Part shown: one piece after another, positions 1 to 8,128 of the stretch | Layout: each line of letters starts with the position of its first letter | Numbering within the stretch: the first letter of the stretch is position 1 | Assembly: GCF_023740735.1 (NCBI RefSeq) | Contig: NZ_JAMRXH010000004.1 | Location: forward strand, 434,001 to 498,000 | DNA: 64,000 nucleotides | Direction: 5' to 3' | Source of the DNA: Nocardia sp. CDC159 | GTDB taxonomy: Bacteria > Actinomycetota > Actinomycetes > Mycobacteriales > Mycobacteriaceae | Program-made: the position numbers and the translations under genes | Notes under the pieces: generated by a model | The model's input: only the letters and a program-made list of their open reading frames with translations | Told to the model about the DNA's origin: nothing | Databases searched by the model: none

Positions 1-2
1 GG

Positions 3-632
3 TTCGTGGCCTTTGCCGCGGCGATGATCGGATCGTATGTGCTGTCGTTCCAGGTGTATCTGGCCCTGCCGTTGCAGGCCGAATACGTCGCCGGGGCACA
101 TGCGCAAGCGGTGACCTCGGCGCTGTTCGTGGTGTCGGGGCTGATCGCGGTCGCCGGGCAGCTGCGGATCACGGCGTGGTTGCGCGCTCGCTGGGGCAGC
201 GGCCGCAGTCTGGTGGTCGGCCTGACGGTGCTGGCGGCGGCATTCCTGCCCTTGCTGGCGATCCCCGGGCCGCACCGATTCGGAACCACGACCGCCGTTG
301 CGGCGCTGCTGCTCTCGGCGGCGCTGCTGGCCATCGGCACCGCGGCGGTGTTCCCGTTCGAAATGGACACCGTGGTCGAGCTGTCCGGGGGGCGCCTGGT
401 TGCCACCCACTACGGCTTCTACAACACCGTGGTGGGTGTCGGCATCCTGATCGGCAACCTGGCGACGGGTGCGGTGCTCGGCGCTGCGCGCGACCACGGC
501 ATCGACTGGGCGGTATGGGGCGGGTTGACCGTCATCGGAGCGGTGGCGGCCCTAGCGCTGCACCGCCTCGATCGCCACCCCGCGTCGGCGGCCGCAATCC
601 CCGTCGCGGCAACAGGTTCCGGCGGTCGGTGA
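3..632 (+). CDS. MFS transporter, C-terminal part (5' end outside window)
   Basis: The reading frame is open from the left edge and stops at 632, so only the last ~210 residues are present. They form about five or six hydrophobic segments separated by short Arg-rich loops (for example after ITAWLRARWGSGRS), and the FEMDTVVELSGGRLVATHYG stretch resembles the second half of drug/metabolite efflux proteins of the major facilitator superfamily. Substrate cannot be read from this part. The gene converges on the hydroxyacyl-CoA dehydrogenase gene, with a GC-rich hairpin between them. Family call is from the overall hydrophobic pattern and sequence style; the N-terminal half outside the window would settle it. 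Confidence 0.75.
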   Translation, partial: FVAFAAAMIGSYVLSFQVYLALPLQAEYVAGAHAQAVTSALFVVSGLIAVAGQLRITAWLRARWGSGRSLVVGLTVLAAAFLPLLAIPGPHRFGTTTAVAALLLSAALLAIGTAAVFPFEMDTVVELSGGRLVATHYGFYNTVVGVGILIGNLATGAVLGAARDHGIDWAVWGGLTVIGAVAALALHRLDRHPASAAAIPVAATGSGGR

Positions 633-638
633 GGTCGC

Positions 639-667
639 GGGCGGGCGGCCGCGGGGACCGTCCGCCC
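639..667. terminator. GC-rich hairpin between convergent genes
   Basis: GGGCGGGCGG at 639-648 pairs with CCGTCCGCCC at 658-667 around a 9-nt loop, with a single G-T wobble. It lies just after the MFS stop and before the stop of the convergent dehydrogenase gene, so it could act for both. No T-run follows, which is usual for actinobacterial hairpin terminators. Confidence 0.5.
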
Positions 668-689
668 GGGACCTGCTCGTTGCTGTCGA

Positions 690-1583
690 TCAGCGCCCGC
701 TGTCGTCGCCGTCGGCCGTGCGCAGGGCGGCGAGCACCGCGCGGGTGCGGGTGTCGCGCTGGCGGCGTAGGCGGTCGAAGGCTTCGGTGCCGGTGCCGTA
801 GGTCTGCTCGACCTGGCTGATCACCTTTTCCATCTGGTCGGGATCGGTTGCCGGGGAGCCGAATTCGATTTTCGAGGTTTCCGCACCGACGCCCGCGTAC
901 AGGTGGCGGATGCCGCCGGGGCCGCCGCCGAGGACATTGCCCTCGAACGGGCCGATGGTGGCCCAGCGCAGGCCCAGCGAATTGCGCATGATCACATCGA
1001 GATCGGCCGGGGAGACCACGCCCTGCTGTACGAGGTAGACGGCCTCGCGGGACAGCGCGCCCTGGAGCCGGTTGGCCACGAAGCCGGGCATCTCCCGGTG
1101 AATGACCACGGGAACCCGGCCGAGACGCTCGTACAGTTCGACCGCGCGCTTGGTGGCCTCGTCGTCGGTGTCGCGGCCGGGCACCACCTCGACCAGCGGC
1201 ATGAGCTCGGGCGGATTGAACGGGTGCCCGACCAGCACCCGGGAGGCGTGCTCGAGCCCGGCGGTGATCAGCGTGGCCGTGATCGAAGAACTCGAGGTCG
1301 CCAGTACGGCATCGGGCCGGGCGTGGGCGATGACGCGGGCGAACAGATCCTGTTTGATCGGCAGCCGTTCGGGTCCGTTCTCCTGCACCAGATCCGCCTC
1401 GGCCACCGCCGCCGCGATGTCGGCGACCACCCGCACCCGCGGATCGTCGCCCAGTTCGGCGGCCACCACATCGGCGATATCGTCGCGCGGATCATAGATC
1501 GTGACGTCCCAGTCGTGCTCGCGGGCGAGCCGGGCCCAGGACAGGCCGATCACGCCCGCGCCGATGACGGCGAGTGTGCTCAT
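690..1583 (-). CDS. 3-hydroxyacyl-CoA dehydrogenase family protein (NAD-binding)
   Basis: This 297-residue protein starts with a Rossmann fingerprint GAGVIG at residues 8-13, keeps the 3-hydroxyacyl-CoA dehydrogenase signature GHPFNPPELMPLVEVVPG near residue 120, and has the helical C-terminal domain, matching single-function dehydrogenases such as L-carnitine dehydrogenase and short 3-hydroxyacyl-CoA dehydrogenases. It would oxidise a 3-hydroxyacyl-CoA or beta-hydroxy acid with NAD+. The ATG sits one base after the stop of the upstream propeller gene (TGATATG), so translation is probably coupled. It is the last gene of the 6126-690 operon, which fits a step of side-chain beta-oxidation. The exact substrate is unknown. 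Confidence 0.8.
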   Translation of the reverse strand: MSTLAVIGAGVIGLSWARLAREHDWDVTIYDPRDDIADVVAAELGDDPRVRVVADIAAAVAEADLVQENGPERLPIKQDLFARVIAHARPDAVLATSSSSITATLITAGLEHASRVLVGHPFNPPELMPLVEVVPGRDTDDEATKRAVELYERLGRVPVVIHREMPGFVANRLQGALSREAVYLVQQGVVSPADLDVIMRNSLGLRWATIGPFEGNVLGGGPGGIRHLYAGVGAETSKIEFGSPATDPDQMEKVISQVEQTYGTGTEAFDRLRRQRDTRTRAVLAALRTADGDDSGR

Positions 1584-1584
1584 A

Positions 1585-2493
1585 TCAGATACCTGCGATT
1601 CCTGTCAGCGGTCGCCCGGGAAAACGGGCGACGACGAATTCCGTTGCGCCGGAGGAGGGATCGAGTGGCACCGCGCGCACCGTCCCCGCCAGATCGGTGA
1701 CGTAGGCCAGTCCCGCGTCGGTGTCCACGGCCAGCCCGATGGCCTCCTCGAACCCGCGCGCCAGAATCTCCGGATGCGCGCCGACCTCGTTCTTGCCCGG
1801 AAGCGGCGCGCGGTTCAACGTATTTCCCCACGGCTCGGCGCCGCGATCGGTCCAGTACAGGACGCCGGCCGCCGGATCGATATGCAGATCGATCGGTTCG
1901 GGCAGTCCGTCCCAGAGGATTTCGATATCCGACCGGTGCGCGGCGGTTTCACCCAGCGGGATGTCCAGCCCGGCCCGCAGGATCGCCCCGCGCCCACCCT
2001 TGGCGGGACCCTTCTGCGTCCAGTACAGATATCCGGCGTCGGGATCGACCGCCACACCGACGCATTCGGCGGTCTTGTCCGCGGTGGGCGCGTTCACGAC
2101 CAGATCGATCCGGCCGGTCCCGTCGGTGTCGACGCGGCTGACTCGGCAGCCCTCGCGATCGGACCAGTACAGTCGCTGCGCCGCGAGGTCGGCGGTGAGC
2201 TGCTTGCCGGTCGTGAGCGCGCCGACCGGCACCACCTCGCGCCGGTCGGACCCGTCCAGCCGGGCCGACCACAGCGAGCCGTTGGGTTGGGAGAAGTCCG
2301 GCTCCCCGCCGCCGGATACCGCGCGCGGCAATCCCATGGTCGTCCAGTACATACGATCGGCACCCGGATCGACGACCAGGCCGTCCGGGGCGGGCCCGGT
2401 GTCGTCGACAATGGTGCGAACGCTGTTGTCCGACAGGTCGATTCGCTCGATCGTGCCGGAGGCGATGCCGAGCACCAGCAGGGACGTGAACAT
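1585..2493 (-). CDS. YWTD-repeat beta-propeller protein (SMP-30/strictosidine-synthase-like)
   Basis: I place the start at the ATG at 2493, which has GAGGAG a few bases upstream, although the frame is open further. The 302-residue product shows repeated strand motifs YWTT, YWSD, YWTQ and YWTD at roughly 40-50 residue intervals, each preceded by VD-P-aG, the pattern of six-bladed YWTD/SMP-30-like propellers. No signal peptide is evident, so it is probably cytosolic. Such proteins are sometimes lactonases or binding modules; no metal-binding lactonase triad can be assigned with confidence. It sits between acyl-CoA dehydrogenase and hydroxyacyl-CoA dehydrogenase genes, suggesting a role in handling the same substrate. 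Confidence 0.7.
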   Translation of the reverse strand: MFTSLLVLGIASGTIERIDLSDNSVRTIVDDTGPAPDGLVVDPGADRMYWTTMGLPRAVSGGGEPDFSQPNGSLWSARLDGSDRREVVPVGALTTGKQLTADLAAQRLYWSDREGCRVSRVDTDGTGRIDLVVNAPTADKTAECVGVAVDPDAGYLYWTQKGPAKGGRGAILRAGLDIPLGETAAHRSDIEILWDGLPEPIDLHIDPAAGVLYWTDRGAEPWGNTLNRAPLPGKNEVGAHPEILARGFEEAIGLAVDTDAGLAYVTDLAGTVRAVPLDPSSGATEFVVARFPGRPLTGIAGI

Positions 2494-2519
2494 GCGGGAC
2501 TCCTCGGGTGAGCGGGTGG

Positions 2520-3695
2520 TTACGCCGGAAGCAGCGCCCGATCGGCATTGCGCAGGGCACTGGGCGGGATGAGCGGTGACGGCGAGTTCAGCGCGCGGCG
2601 ACGGGCCGCGGTACTGCCGCCGAAGGACTGCCCGATCGCGGTGAGCCGGGCCGCGTAGTGGCTGACCGCCGTCTCGAAGGTCATGCCGATGCCGCCGTGC
2701 AGCTGCACGGCCTCCTCGGCCACCAGCCGCGCGGTCTCGGCCACGAAGACGAACCCGTCGTCGGCCGCGGCCGCCGCGGCCGCCGCGTCGTCCGACGCCT
2801 CCAGCGTGGCGGTCGCCCACAGCGCGATCGAGCGGGCCAGCTCGATCTGCGCGTACAGATCCGCCGCGCGGTGCACCAGCGCCTGGAACGCCGAGAGCGG
2901 CACACCGAATTGCTTGCGGGACTTCAGATATTCCACGGTCTGGCCCAGCGCCGATTCCATCAGTCCGACCGCCTCACCGAGCAGCGCGACGCGGGCGCGG
3001 GCGAAGGCGAGATCGACCGCCTGCGCGGCCACCCGTCCGGGCTGCCCCAGCGCGGTGGCCGGGGTGCGATCGAAGCTCATCCGGGACGCGTGGGTCCAAT
3101 CGGTGGTCCGGCCATCGCCGCGGGTGATGCCCGGGGCGTCGGCGGCGACCAGATAGACGCCGAGGACGCCCGCCGTGTCGGTGGCGGTGACGAGGAAGAA
3201 CGTCGCCCGATCCGCCCGCGCCACCGGCGATTTCACGCCGGACAGCCACACCGGACCGCCCAGTTCGGACCGTTCGGCGGTCACCGCGGGCAGGGCGTCC
3301 CATTCCCGGCCGGGTTCGGCAACCGCGACCGCGCCGATCGCGGTCCCGTTGGCCAGCGTGGGCAGCAACTCGTCGCGCTGCTCGTCCGAGCCGAGCGCGG
3401 CGATCAGCCAGGAGGGCAGATAGACGCCGTCCAGCAGCGGCTCCACCGCCGCATGCCTGCCGATCGCCTGCTGCACCACATACACCTCCGCGGGACCCGC
3501 CGCGGCGCCGCCGAATTCGTCGTCGATGGTGAGGGTGGTCAGGCCCAGTTCGGTGCTCGCCTGCCAGACCGCATCGCTCCAGCCGGTCGCCGAGGCGACG
3601 GCGGTGGCTCGGAAGCCGGGCTTGTAGTGCCGCGCGAACATTGCATCGGCGCTGTCCAGTAGCAGTTTCTGGTCGTCGTTGGGTTCGAGTTGCAT
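2520..3695 (-). CDS. acyl-CoA dehydrogenase, beta-like partner subunit
   Basis: A 391-residue acyl-CoA dehydrogenase starting at MQLEPNDDQKLL (ATG 3695, preceded by GAGGAGAAC). The C-terminal half has the family signature AVQLHGGIGMTFE near residue 350, but the segment that normally reads GGT/S-x-E-I-Q-R is GGSTAARR, so the usual GG-NEI motif is lost. Known heteromeric dehydrogenases of steroid side chains (FadE26-FadE27 type) pair one complete and one incomplete subunit, and the gene is separated by only 11 bases from a complete acyl-CoA dehydrogenase. I infer an alpha2beta2 enzyme acting on a bulky acyl-CoA. Substrate unknown. Confidence 0.8.
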   Translation of the reverse strand: MQLEPNDDQKLLLDSADAMFARHYKPGFRATAVASATGWSDAVWQASTELGLTTLTIDDEFGGAAAGPAEVYVVQQAIGRHAAVEPLLDGVYLPSWLIAALGSDEQRDELLPTLANGTAIGAVAVAEPGREWDALPAVTAERSELGGPVWLSGVKSPVARADRATFFLVTATDTAGVLGVYLVAADAPGITRGDGRTTDWTHASRMSFDRTPATALGQPGRVAAQAVDLAFARARVALLGEAVGLMESALGQTVEYLKSRKQFGVPLSAFQALVHRAADLYAQIELARSIALWATATLEASDDAAAAAAAADDGFVFVAETARLVAEEAVQLHGGIGMTFETAVSHYAARLTAIGQSFGGSTAARRRALNSPSPLIPPSALRNADRALLPA

Positions 3696-3706
3696 TGCTG
3701 TTCTCC

Positions 3707-4885
3707 TCACAGCCCGAGAATGGTCTTGGCGATGACGCCGCGCTGGATCTCGTTGGAGCCGCCGAAGATCGACAGCTTGCGCAGGTTCAGGTAGTGCTCG
3801 CTCGCGAGCGCGCTGGCGGCGGGAATCGCCGGATCCAGCGCCGACTCGTCGTCGGCTACCAGCAGCGCGTCGGATCCGGCGGCCTGCAGGCGCAGCGCCG
3901 ACAGTTCCTGCAGGGCCCGGGTGCCCTCCAGTTTCAGCAGTGACGAGGCGGGGCTGGGCTGACCGTTCTCGGACGCCCCCGTGACGCGCAGTTCGGTGGC
4001 CTCGAGCGCCAGCAGGCGCAGCTTCACCGCGTACAGCCGGGACCGGAAGTCCGGATCGTCGGCCAGCGCCGCCACCCCGACGTGCCGGGATTCGGCGTAG
4101 CGCACGAGGTCGGCGAACAACCGCTGGGCCGTGCCGGTCTGGGCGATGCTGTTGCGCTCGTTGCCGAGCAGGAACTTCGCATACGTCCAGCCCTTGTTCT
4201 CCGCGCCGACCAGGTTCTGCGCGGGCACGCGGACGTTGTCGAAGAAGAATTCGTTGACCTCGTAGCCGCCGTCGATGAGCCGGATCGGGCGGCGCTCGAT
4301 GCCGGGGGTGTCCAGATCGAGCAGCAGGAACGAGATGCCCTGCTGTTTGCGGGCCTCCGGATCGGTGCGGGCGAGCAGGAACATCCAGTCGCCGTACTGG
4401 CCCAGGGTGGTCCAGGTCTTCTGACCGTTGACGATGTAGTCGTCGCCGTCGCGGCGGGCGGTGGTCTTCAGCCCGGCCAGATCCGAGCCCGCCTCGGGTT
4501 CGGAAAAGCCCTGCGACCACCAGATATCCAGATTCGCGGTGGCGGGCAGAAACTTCTTCTTCTGTTCCTCGCTGCCGAATTCGGCGATGATCGGGCCGAC
4601 CATGCTCACGTTGAAGGCCAGCGGCGGCGGGACCGCGGCGCGCTGCAGTTCGGTGGTGTAGATGTGGGATTGGGTCGGCGTCCAATCCTTGCCGCCCCAG
4701 GCGACCGGCCAGTGCGGGACCGCGAGGCCGTGCTCGTTCAGGATCCGCTGCGTGGTCACGATGTCCTCGCGCGTGGTCCGGCCCAGGGCCGAACGGGTGC
4801 GCACGTCTTCGGGGATCTTGCCCAGGAACACCTCGCGCAGCTCGTCGCGGAATTCGATGTCCTGCGGGCTCAATTCGAGATTCAT
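3707..4885 (-). CDS. acyl-CoA dehydrogenase, complete subunit
   Basis: The start is the ATG at 4885, MNLELSPQDIEFRDELR, with GAAAGG upstream; the frame remains open further upstream but that part overlaps the CoA-transferase gene. The 392-residue product has the N-terminal helical domain, the middle beta domain (WWSQGFSEPEAGSDLAGL, then NGQKTWTTLGQYGDWMF) and a C-terminus with FGGSNEIQRGVIAKTILGL, all typical of FAD-dependent acyl-CoA dehydrogenases. It would introduce the alpha,beta double bond into an acyl-CoA. The next gene downstream encodes a degenerate partner, so the two probably work as one heteromer. Confidence 0.88.
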   Translation of the reverse strand: MNLELSPQDIEFRDELREVFLGKIPEDVRTRSALGRTTREDIVTTQRILNEHGLAVPHWPVAWGGKDWTPTQSHIYTTELQRAAVPPPLAFNVSMVGPIIAEFGSEEQKKKFLPATANLDIWWSQGFSEPEAGSDLAGLKTTARRDGDDYIVNGQKTWTTLGQYGDWMFLLARTDPEARKQQGISFLLLDLDTPGIERRPIRLIDGGYEVNEFFFDNVRVPAQNLVGAENKGWTYAKFLLGNERNSIAQTGTAQRLFADLVRYAESRHVGVAALADDPDFRSRLYAVKLRLLALEATELRVTGASENGQPSPASSLLKLEGTRALQELSALRLQAAGSDALLVADDESALDPAIPAASALASEHYLNLRKLSIFGGSNEIQRGVIAKTILGL

Positions 4886-4899
4886 GATGCCTTTCTTGC

Positions 4900-6126
4900 T
4901 CAGTTCGAATGGGCCGCGGCCGCGCGGCGCAACCCGGCGAGGACCTCGTCGGTGCTCTGGCCCGGACGTTCGGCGTGCCTGCGGATGTCGACCGGTGTCT
5001 CGGAAAAGCGCAGGGGATTGGCGATCATCCGGATCCGGCCCTCGGTGGGGTGCTCGGCCTCGACGATCAGGCCCCGCTCCTGGACATAGGGGTCGTCGGG
5101 CAGCTCCGCGATATCGACGACGACGCCGTAGGGAATGTCGTTGGCCTGCAGATAGGCCTCCCATTCGGCCGTGGTCTTCGTCGCCGAATGTTCGAAGACC
5201 GCCCGCAGTCCGGCCACGAAGGTCGCGGTGTCGATCTCGGTGCTGTCCCAGCGCGGGTCGGCCGCGAGATCGTCGCATCCCGCGCCGATGAGCAGGCGTT
5301 TGATGTCGTGATAGGTGTAGGCGACCGCGGCGATCGCGCCGTCCTTGGTGCGCATCGCGGCGTGCTCGCCGATCAGGCTCAGCGGGTTGCCCGCCGGGGC
5401 GGTCGCCGGCCGGTAGGTGGTGCCTGCCAGATGTTCCACCGCGGTCCAGGAGATGAGCGCATCGGCCATCGGCAGCTCGATGCGCTGGCCCGTGCCGGTC
5501 GCGCGGCGGTGGTACAGCGCGGCCACCACGCCGATGGCCAGATACAGCGAGGCCACCTTGTCCCCGACGAAGGTCGGCAGGTACTGCAGCGTGCCGTGGG
5601 CGCGTTCCTGCAGATTCACCAGGCCGCTCACGGCCTGGATCACCTCGTCGTAGGCCGGGCGGGCGCCGCGCGAGGATGCCGAATGGAAGCCCTGGGCGTG
5701 CGCGTAGATCAGCGTCGGGAACCGCTCGTGGATCTGCTCGTAGTCCAGGCCGAGCCGGGTCAGCGCCTGCAGGCGCATATTGGTGACGAAGACGTCGGCG
5801 GTCTCGAGCAATTCCTCGAGCGTGGCGCGATCGTCGTCGCTCTTCAAATTCAATGCGATACTGCGCTTGTTTCTGTTGACATTCAGGAAAAGCGGAGCCA
5901 TACCCGAGGTGCGGCCGATATCGCCCGGGGAATAACGGGCGTTGTCGTACGGCGGCTCGATTCTGATCACATCCGCGCCCAGATCGCCGAGGAGCTGAGT
6001 TGCGAACGGGCCCATGACAACCGTCGAGAGGTCGACGATCCTTACACCGGCGAGCGGGCCGGTGGGCGCGCCGCCGAAATTCAGGGCGGCGGAGTTCTGG
6101 GCGAGATCGAGATCTGCGGCAGGCAT
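4900..6126 (-). CDS. CaiB/BaiF (family III) CoA-transferase
   Basis: The 408-residue protein carries the family opening GPLAGVRIVDLSTVVMGPFATQLLGDLGADVIRIEPP, the NRNKRSIALNLK motif near residue 90, and the PAYDEVIQAVSGL block near residue 160, all characteristic of class III CoA-transferases. These move CoA between acids without a classical ping-pong intermediate release. It is the first gene of the operon ending at 690 and lies 14 bases upstream of the first acyl-CoA dehydrogenase gene, so it likely activates the acid that the rest of the operon degrades. A LysR gene is divergent from it and is the natural candidate regulator. Confidence 0.88.
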   Translation of the reverse strand: MPAADLDLAQNSAALNFGGAPTGPLAGVRIVDLSTVVMGPFATQLLGDLGADVIRIEPPYDNARYSPGDIGRTSGMAPLFLNVNRNKRSIALNLKSDDDRATLEELLETADVFVTNMRLQALTRLGLDYEQIHERFPTLIYAHAQGFHSASSRGARPAYDEVIQAVSGLVNLQERAHGTLQYLPTFVGDKVASLYLAIGVVAALYHRRATGTGQRIELPMADALISWTAVEHLAGTTYRPATAPAGNPLSLIGEHAAMRTKDGAIAAVAYTYHDIKRLLIGAGCDDLAADPRWDSTEIDTATFVAGLRAVFEHSATKTTAEWEAYLQANDIPYGVVVDIAELPDDPYVQERGLIVEAEHPTEGRIRMIANPLRFSETPVDIRRHAERPGQSTDEVLAGLRRAAAAHSN

Positions 6127-6250
6127 TGCGTGAGCTCTTTCATCCGATCCGACTTTTCCGCTCCCGACATTAGGCAGGACCCGCCCTCGAAGGAATGACC
6201 GTTTTTATCGGCAACGGTATGACCACAGCGATAACACCGCCCGGCGTGGT

Positions 6251-6256
6251 TAATAT
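6251..6256 (+). promoter_or_regulatory. -10 box for leaderless LysR gene
   Basis: TAATAT lies seven to eight bases before the preferred ATG at 6264, the distance expected when the start codon is also the transcript start. No convincing -35 hexamer is visible at 16-18 bases upstream. Confidence 0.35.
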
Positions 6257-6263
6257 GCCAGGC

Positions 6264-7136
6264 ATGGAGATCCGGCACCTGCGCTACTTTCTCGCCGTCG
6301 CCCGCGAGCTGAACTTCACCAAGGCGGCCGAGACGCTGCGCATGTCGGTGCCGCCGCTCAGTCAGCGGATCAAGGCGCTGGAGAAGGAGCTGGGCAGGCC
6401 CCTGTTCGACCGGTCCACCCACCACACCCGGCTGACCCCCGCGGGCGAGGCGCTGCTGCCGGTGGCCACTCGGCTCGTCGCCGAGTTCGACGCGCTGCCG
6501 TCGGTGGTCCGCATGCCGGCGGCCGTGACTCGCGTCCGGATCGCCATTCCCGACGCGCTCAATCCGCGCCATCGCACCCAGATCGCCGCGGTGATCCGCG
6601 AACTCGGACCCGAGCATCGCGTCGAGGTGCGTCAGATGCCGTCGCTGAGCATGGAGGCGGAGTTGCTGGCGCGGAACACCGATATCGTCTTCTCGCATGT
6701 GCCCGCCGTGCACAGCGCGCTGAACACCACGCTGCTCTACACCGAGTCGCTGGCGGCGGTGCTCGACGCGAGCCACTTTCCGGATCGAAAGTCGTTGCGG
6801 CTGGCGGATTTACGCGGTTTCACGCATCTGCTGGGCCCCAAGCACTGGGAGCTGTCGCAGCTCAATCGGCACAATCTGGTCGATTTGGGCATCATCACCG
6901 ATTCGGCGCTGCGCTTCTCCGACAGTGGCGGTATGCATCTGCTGCTGGCGAACGAGAAGCGGTTCGTGATCGTGCCCCTCGAATCGGATCTCGCGTGCGA
7001 GGCCGAGCGCCGCGGATTCGCGGTGTTGCCGTTCACCGGCGTCGAGCTGAGCCTGACCACCTATCTCGTGCGCCGTTCGGAGGACACGTCGCTGAGCCCG
7101 ATCGTCGACGCCTTTCTCACCGTGTCGGGGGAGTGA
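6264..7136 (+). CDS. LysR-family transcriptional regulator
   Basis: The first residues MEIRHLRYFLAVARELNFTKAAETL and LSQRIKALEKELGRPLFDR are the LysR winged helix-turn-helix; the rest is a substrate-binding domain, 290 residues in total. I choose the ATG at 6264 because the protein alignment begins there and a TAATAT box (6251-6256) lies eight bases upstream, which suggests a leaderless transcript; an ATG at 6255 would add three residues. The gene is divergent from the CaiB-type CoA-transferase operon and probably controls it in response to a pathway intermediate. Its 3' end overlaps the convergent AAC(3) gene by 20 bases. Confidence 0.88.
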   Translation: MEIRHLRYFLAVARELNFTKAAETLRMSVPPLSQRIKALEKELGRPLFDRSTHHTRLTPAGEALLPVATRLVAEFDALPSVVRMPAAVTRVRIAIPDALNPRHRTQIAAVIRELGPEHRVEVRQMPSLSMEAELLARNTDIVFSHVPAVHSALNTTLLYTESLAAVLDASHFPDRKSLRLADLRGFTHLLGPKHWELSQLNRHNLVDLGIITDSALRFSDSGGMHLLLANEKRFVIVPLESDLACEAERRGFAVLPFTGVELSLTTYLVRRSEDTSLSPIVDAFLTVSGE

Positions 7137-7899
7137 GGCGGGTGTGCGCGCTGGCGTGAGCCTCGTCGCATTCGCCGCACCCGGTGTTCGGCGCGCACAG
7201 CAGCATCAGGGGATCGGCCCGCAGGCGGGGGACGACGGTGTCGATGAGATCGCGGGCGGCGAACAGCCTCGCGTGTGCGGTGCCGATTGTTCCCTCGCGC
7301 TGGGCGTTTCGTTGGCGCAGCCAGTGGTCGGCGATCACGAAACCTCGGCAGCAGTGGTTGGGTTCTTCGATGGTGACGGTGCGGCCGTCCGCGGTGGTCG
7401 CGGTGTCGGTGGAGCGGTATGGCACCTCGGCCAGATCCTCCGCGAGGTGCATCGTGGTGTTCTCGCTGTGCCCGACGCCGAGCAGCAGCACCGAGCCGTT
7501 CAGCTCGTAGGCTCGGCCGACGGGACTGTCCAATCCGTGTGGCGGTGACAATGGTTGTGGCGCGGTCAGTTTCGATGCGTGGCGTCCGGCTGCCGCGAAG
7601 GTGGAGGTCGGATGATCGCCGCGCAGCACGCCCGGTAGCCGCCAAAACGTCTCGGCCACAATGCCCATGCCGTCGGTGGGTGTTCGGGCCGGATCGTACG
7701 GCTGCGTGCCGCCGCCCGTCATGGACGGCATGACGAGTGTGCCCCGCTCGCCGAGGACGGCGCGCAGCGCATCGATCAGCCCGTGCGGTCCGCCCTCGAC
7801 CGGTCCGACCGCACGGAAGGAGATGTGCACGATCAGCACGGCCCCGGCCGCCACGCCCAGCGTTCGAAGCTGCCGCTCGAGTTCGTCGCGTGAGATCAT
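7117..7899 (-). CDS. aminoglycoside N(3)-acetyltransferase family protein
   Basis: Starting at MISRDELERQLRTLGV (ATG 7899), the 260-residue product matches the antibiotic acetyltransferase (AAC(3)/YokD) fold: HISFRAVGPVEGGPHGLIDAL near residue 25, GTLVMPSMTG near residue 55, then the ENTTMHLAE and CCRGF segments toward the C-terminus. Family members transfer acetyl from acetyl-CoA to the 3-amino group of aminoglycosides, but environmental homologues can have other amine substrates. Length is usual for the family. It is a single gene converging on the LysR regulator, and has a secreted beta-lactamase-fold hydrolase divergently upstream. Resistance activity is inference only. Confidence 0.85.
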   Translation of the reverse strand: MISRDELERQLRTLGVAAGAVLIVHISFRAVGPVEGGPHGLIDALRAVLGERGTLVMPSMTGGGTQPYDPARTPTDGMGIVAETFWRLPGVLRGDHPTSTFAAAGRHASKLTAPQPLSPPHGLDSPVGRAYELNGSVLLLGVGHSENTTMHLAEDLAEVPYRSTDTATTADGRTVTIEEPNHCCRGFVIADHWLRQRNAQREGTIGTAHARLFAARDLIDTVVPRLRADPLMLLCAPNTGCGECDEAHASAHTRLTPPTR

Positions 7900-8128
7900 C
7901 CGCCCAAGCAACCACAGGATTTGTTCGGCGGCATCTGTTTTCCGGTCGGTTCGGCGCCCCGAACACCCCGCGCAACCGGGGCCCGTTGCGTTTGCTCGAC
8001 GTATGCTTGCCGTTTCCAGTATTGTAATATGCACTGCCACAACGGGATTGGCGATCTTGGCGGCTCGACGCTAGGGTGCTGCAGCGACCCCGACGCAGCT
8101 GGCGTCGGCTTGATCCAAGGAGAAAAAG

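Noticed and set aside
1585..2820. Longer version of the YWTD protein (start at 2820)
   Set aside because: The first ~109 residues are Arg/Gly-rich and overlap the acyl-CoA dehydrogenase gene. The ATG at 2493 has a GAGGAG ribosome site.
8007..8030. TTGCCG/TAATAT promoter for the serine-hydrolase gene
   Set aside because: The hexamers are separated by only 12 bases and the -10 candidate is almost 100 bases from the start codon; not convincing.
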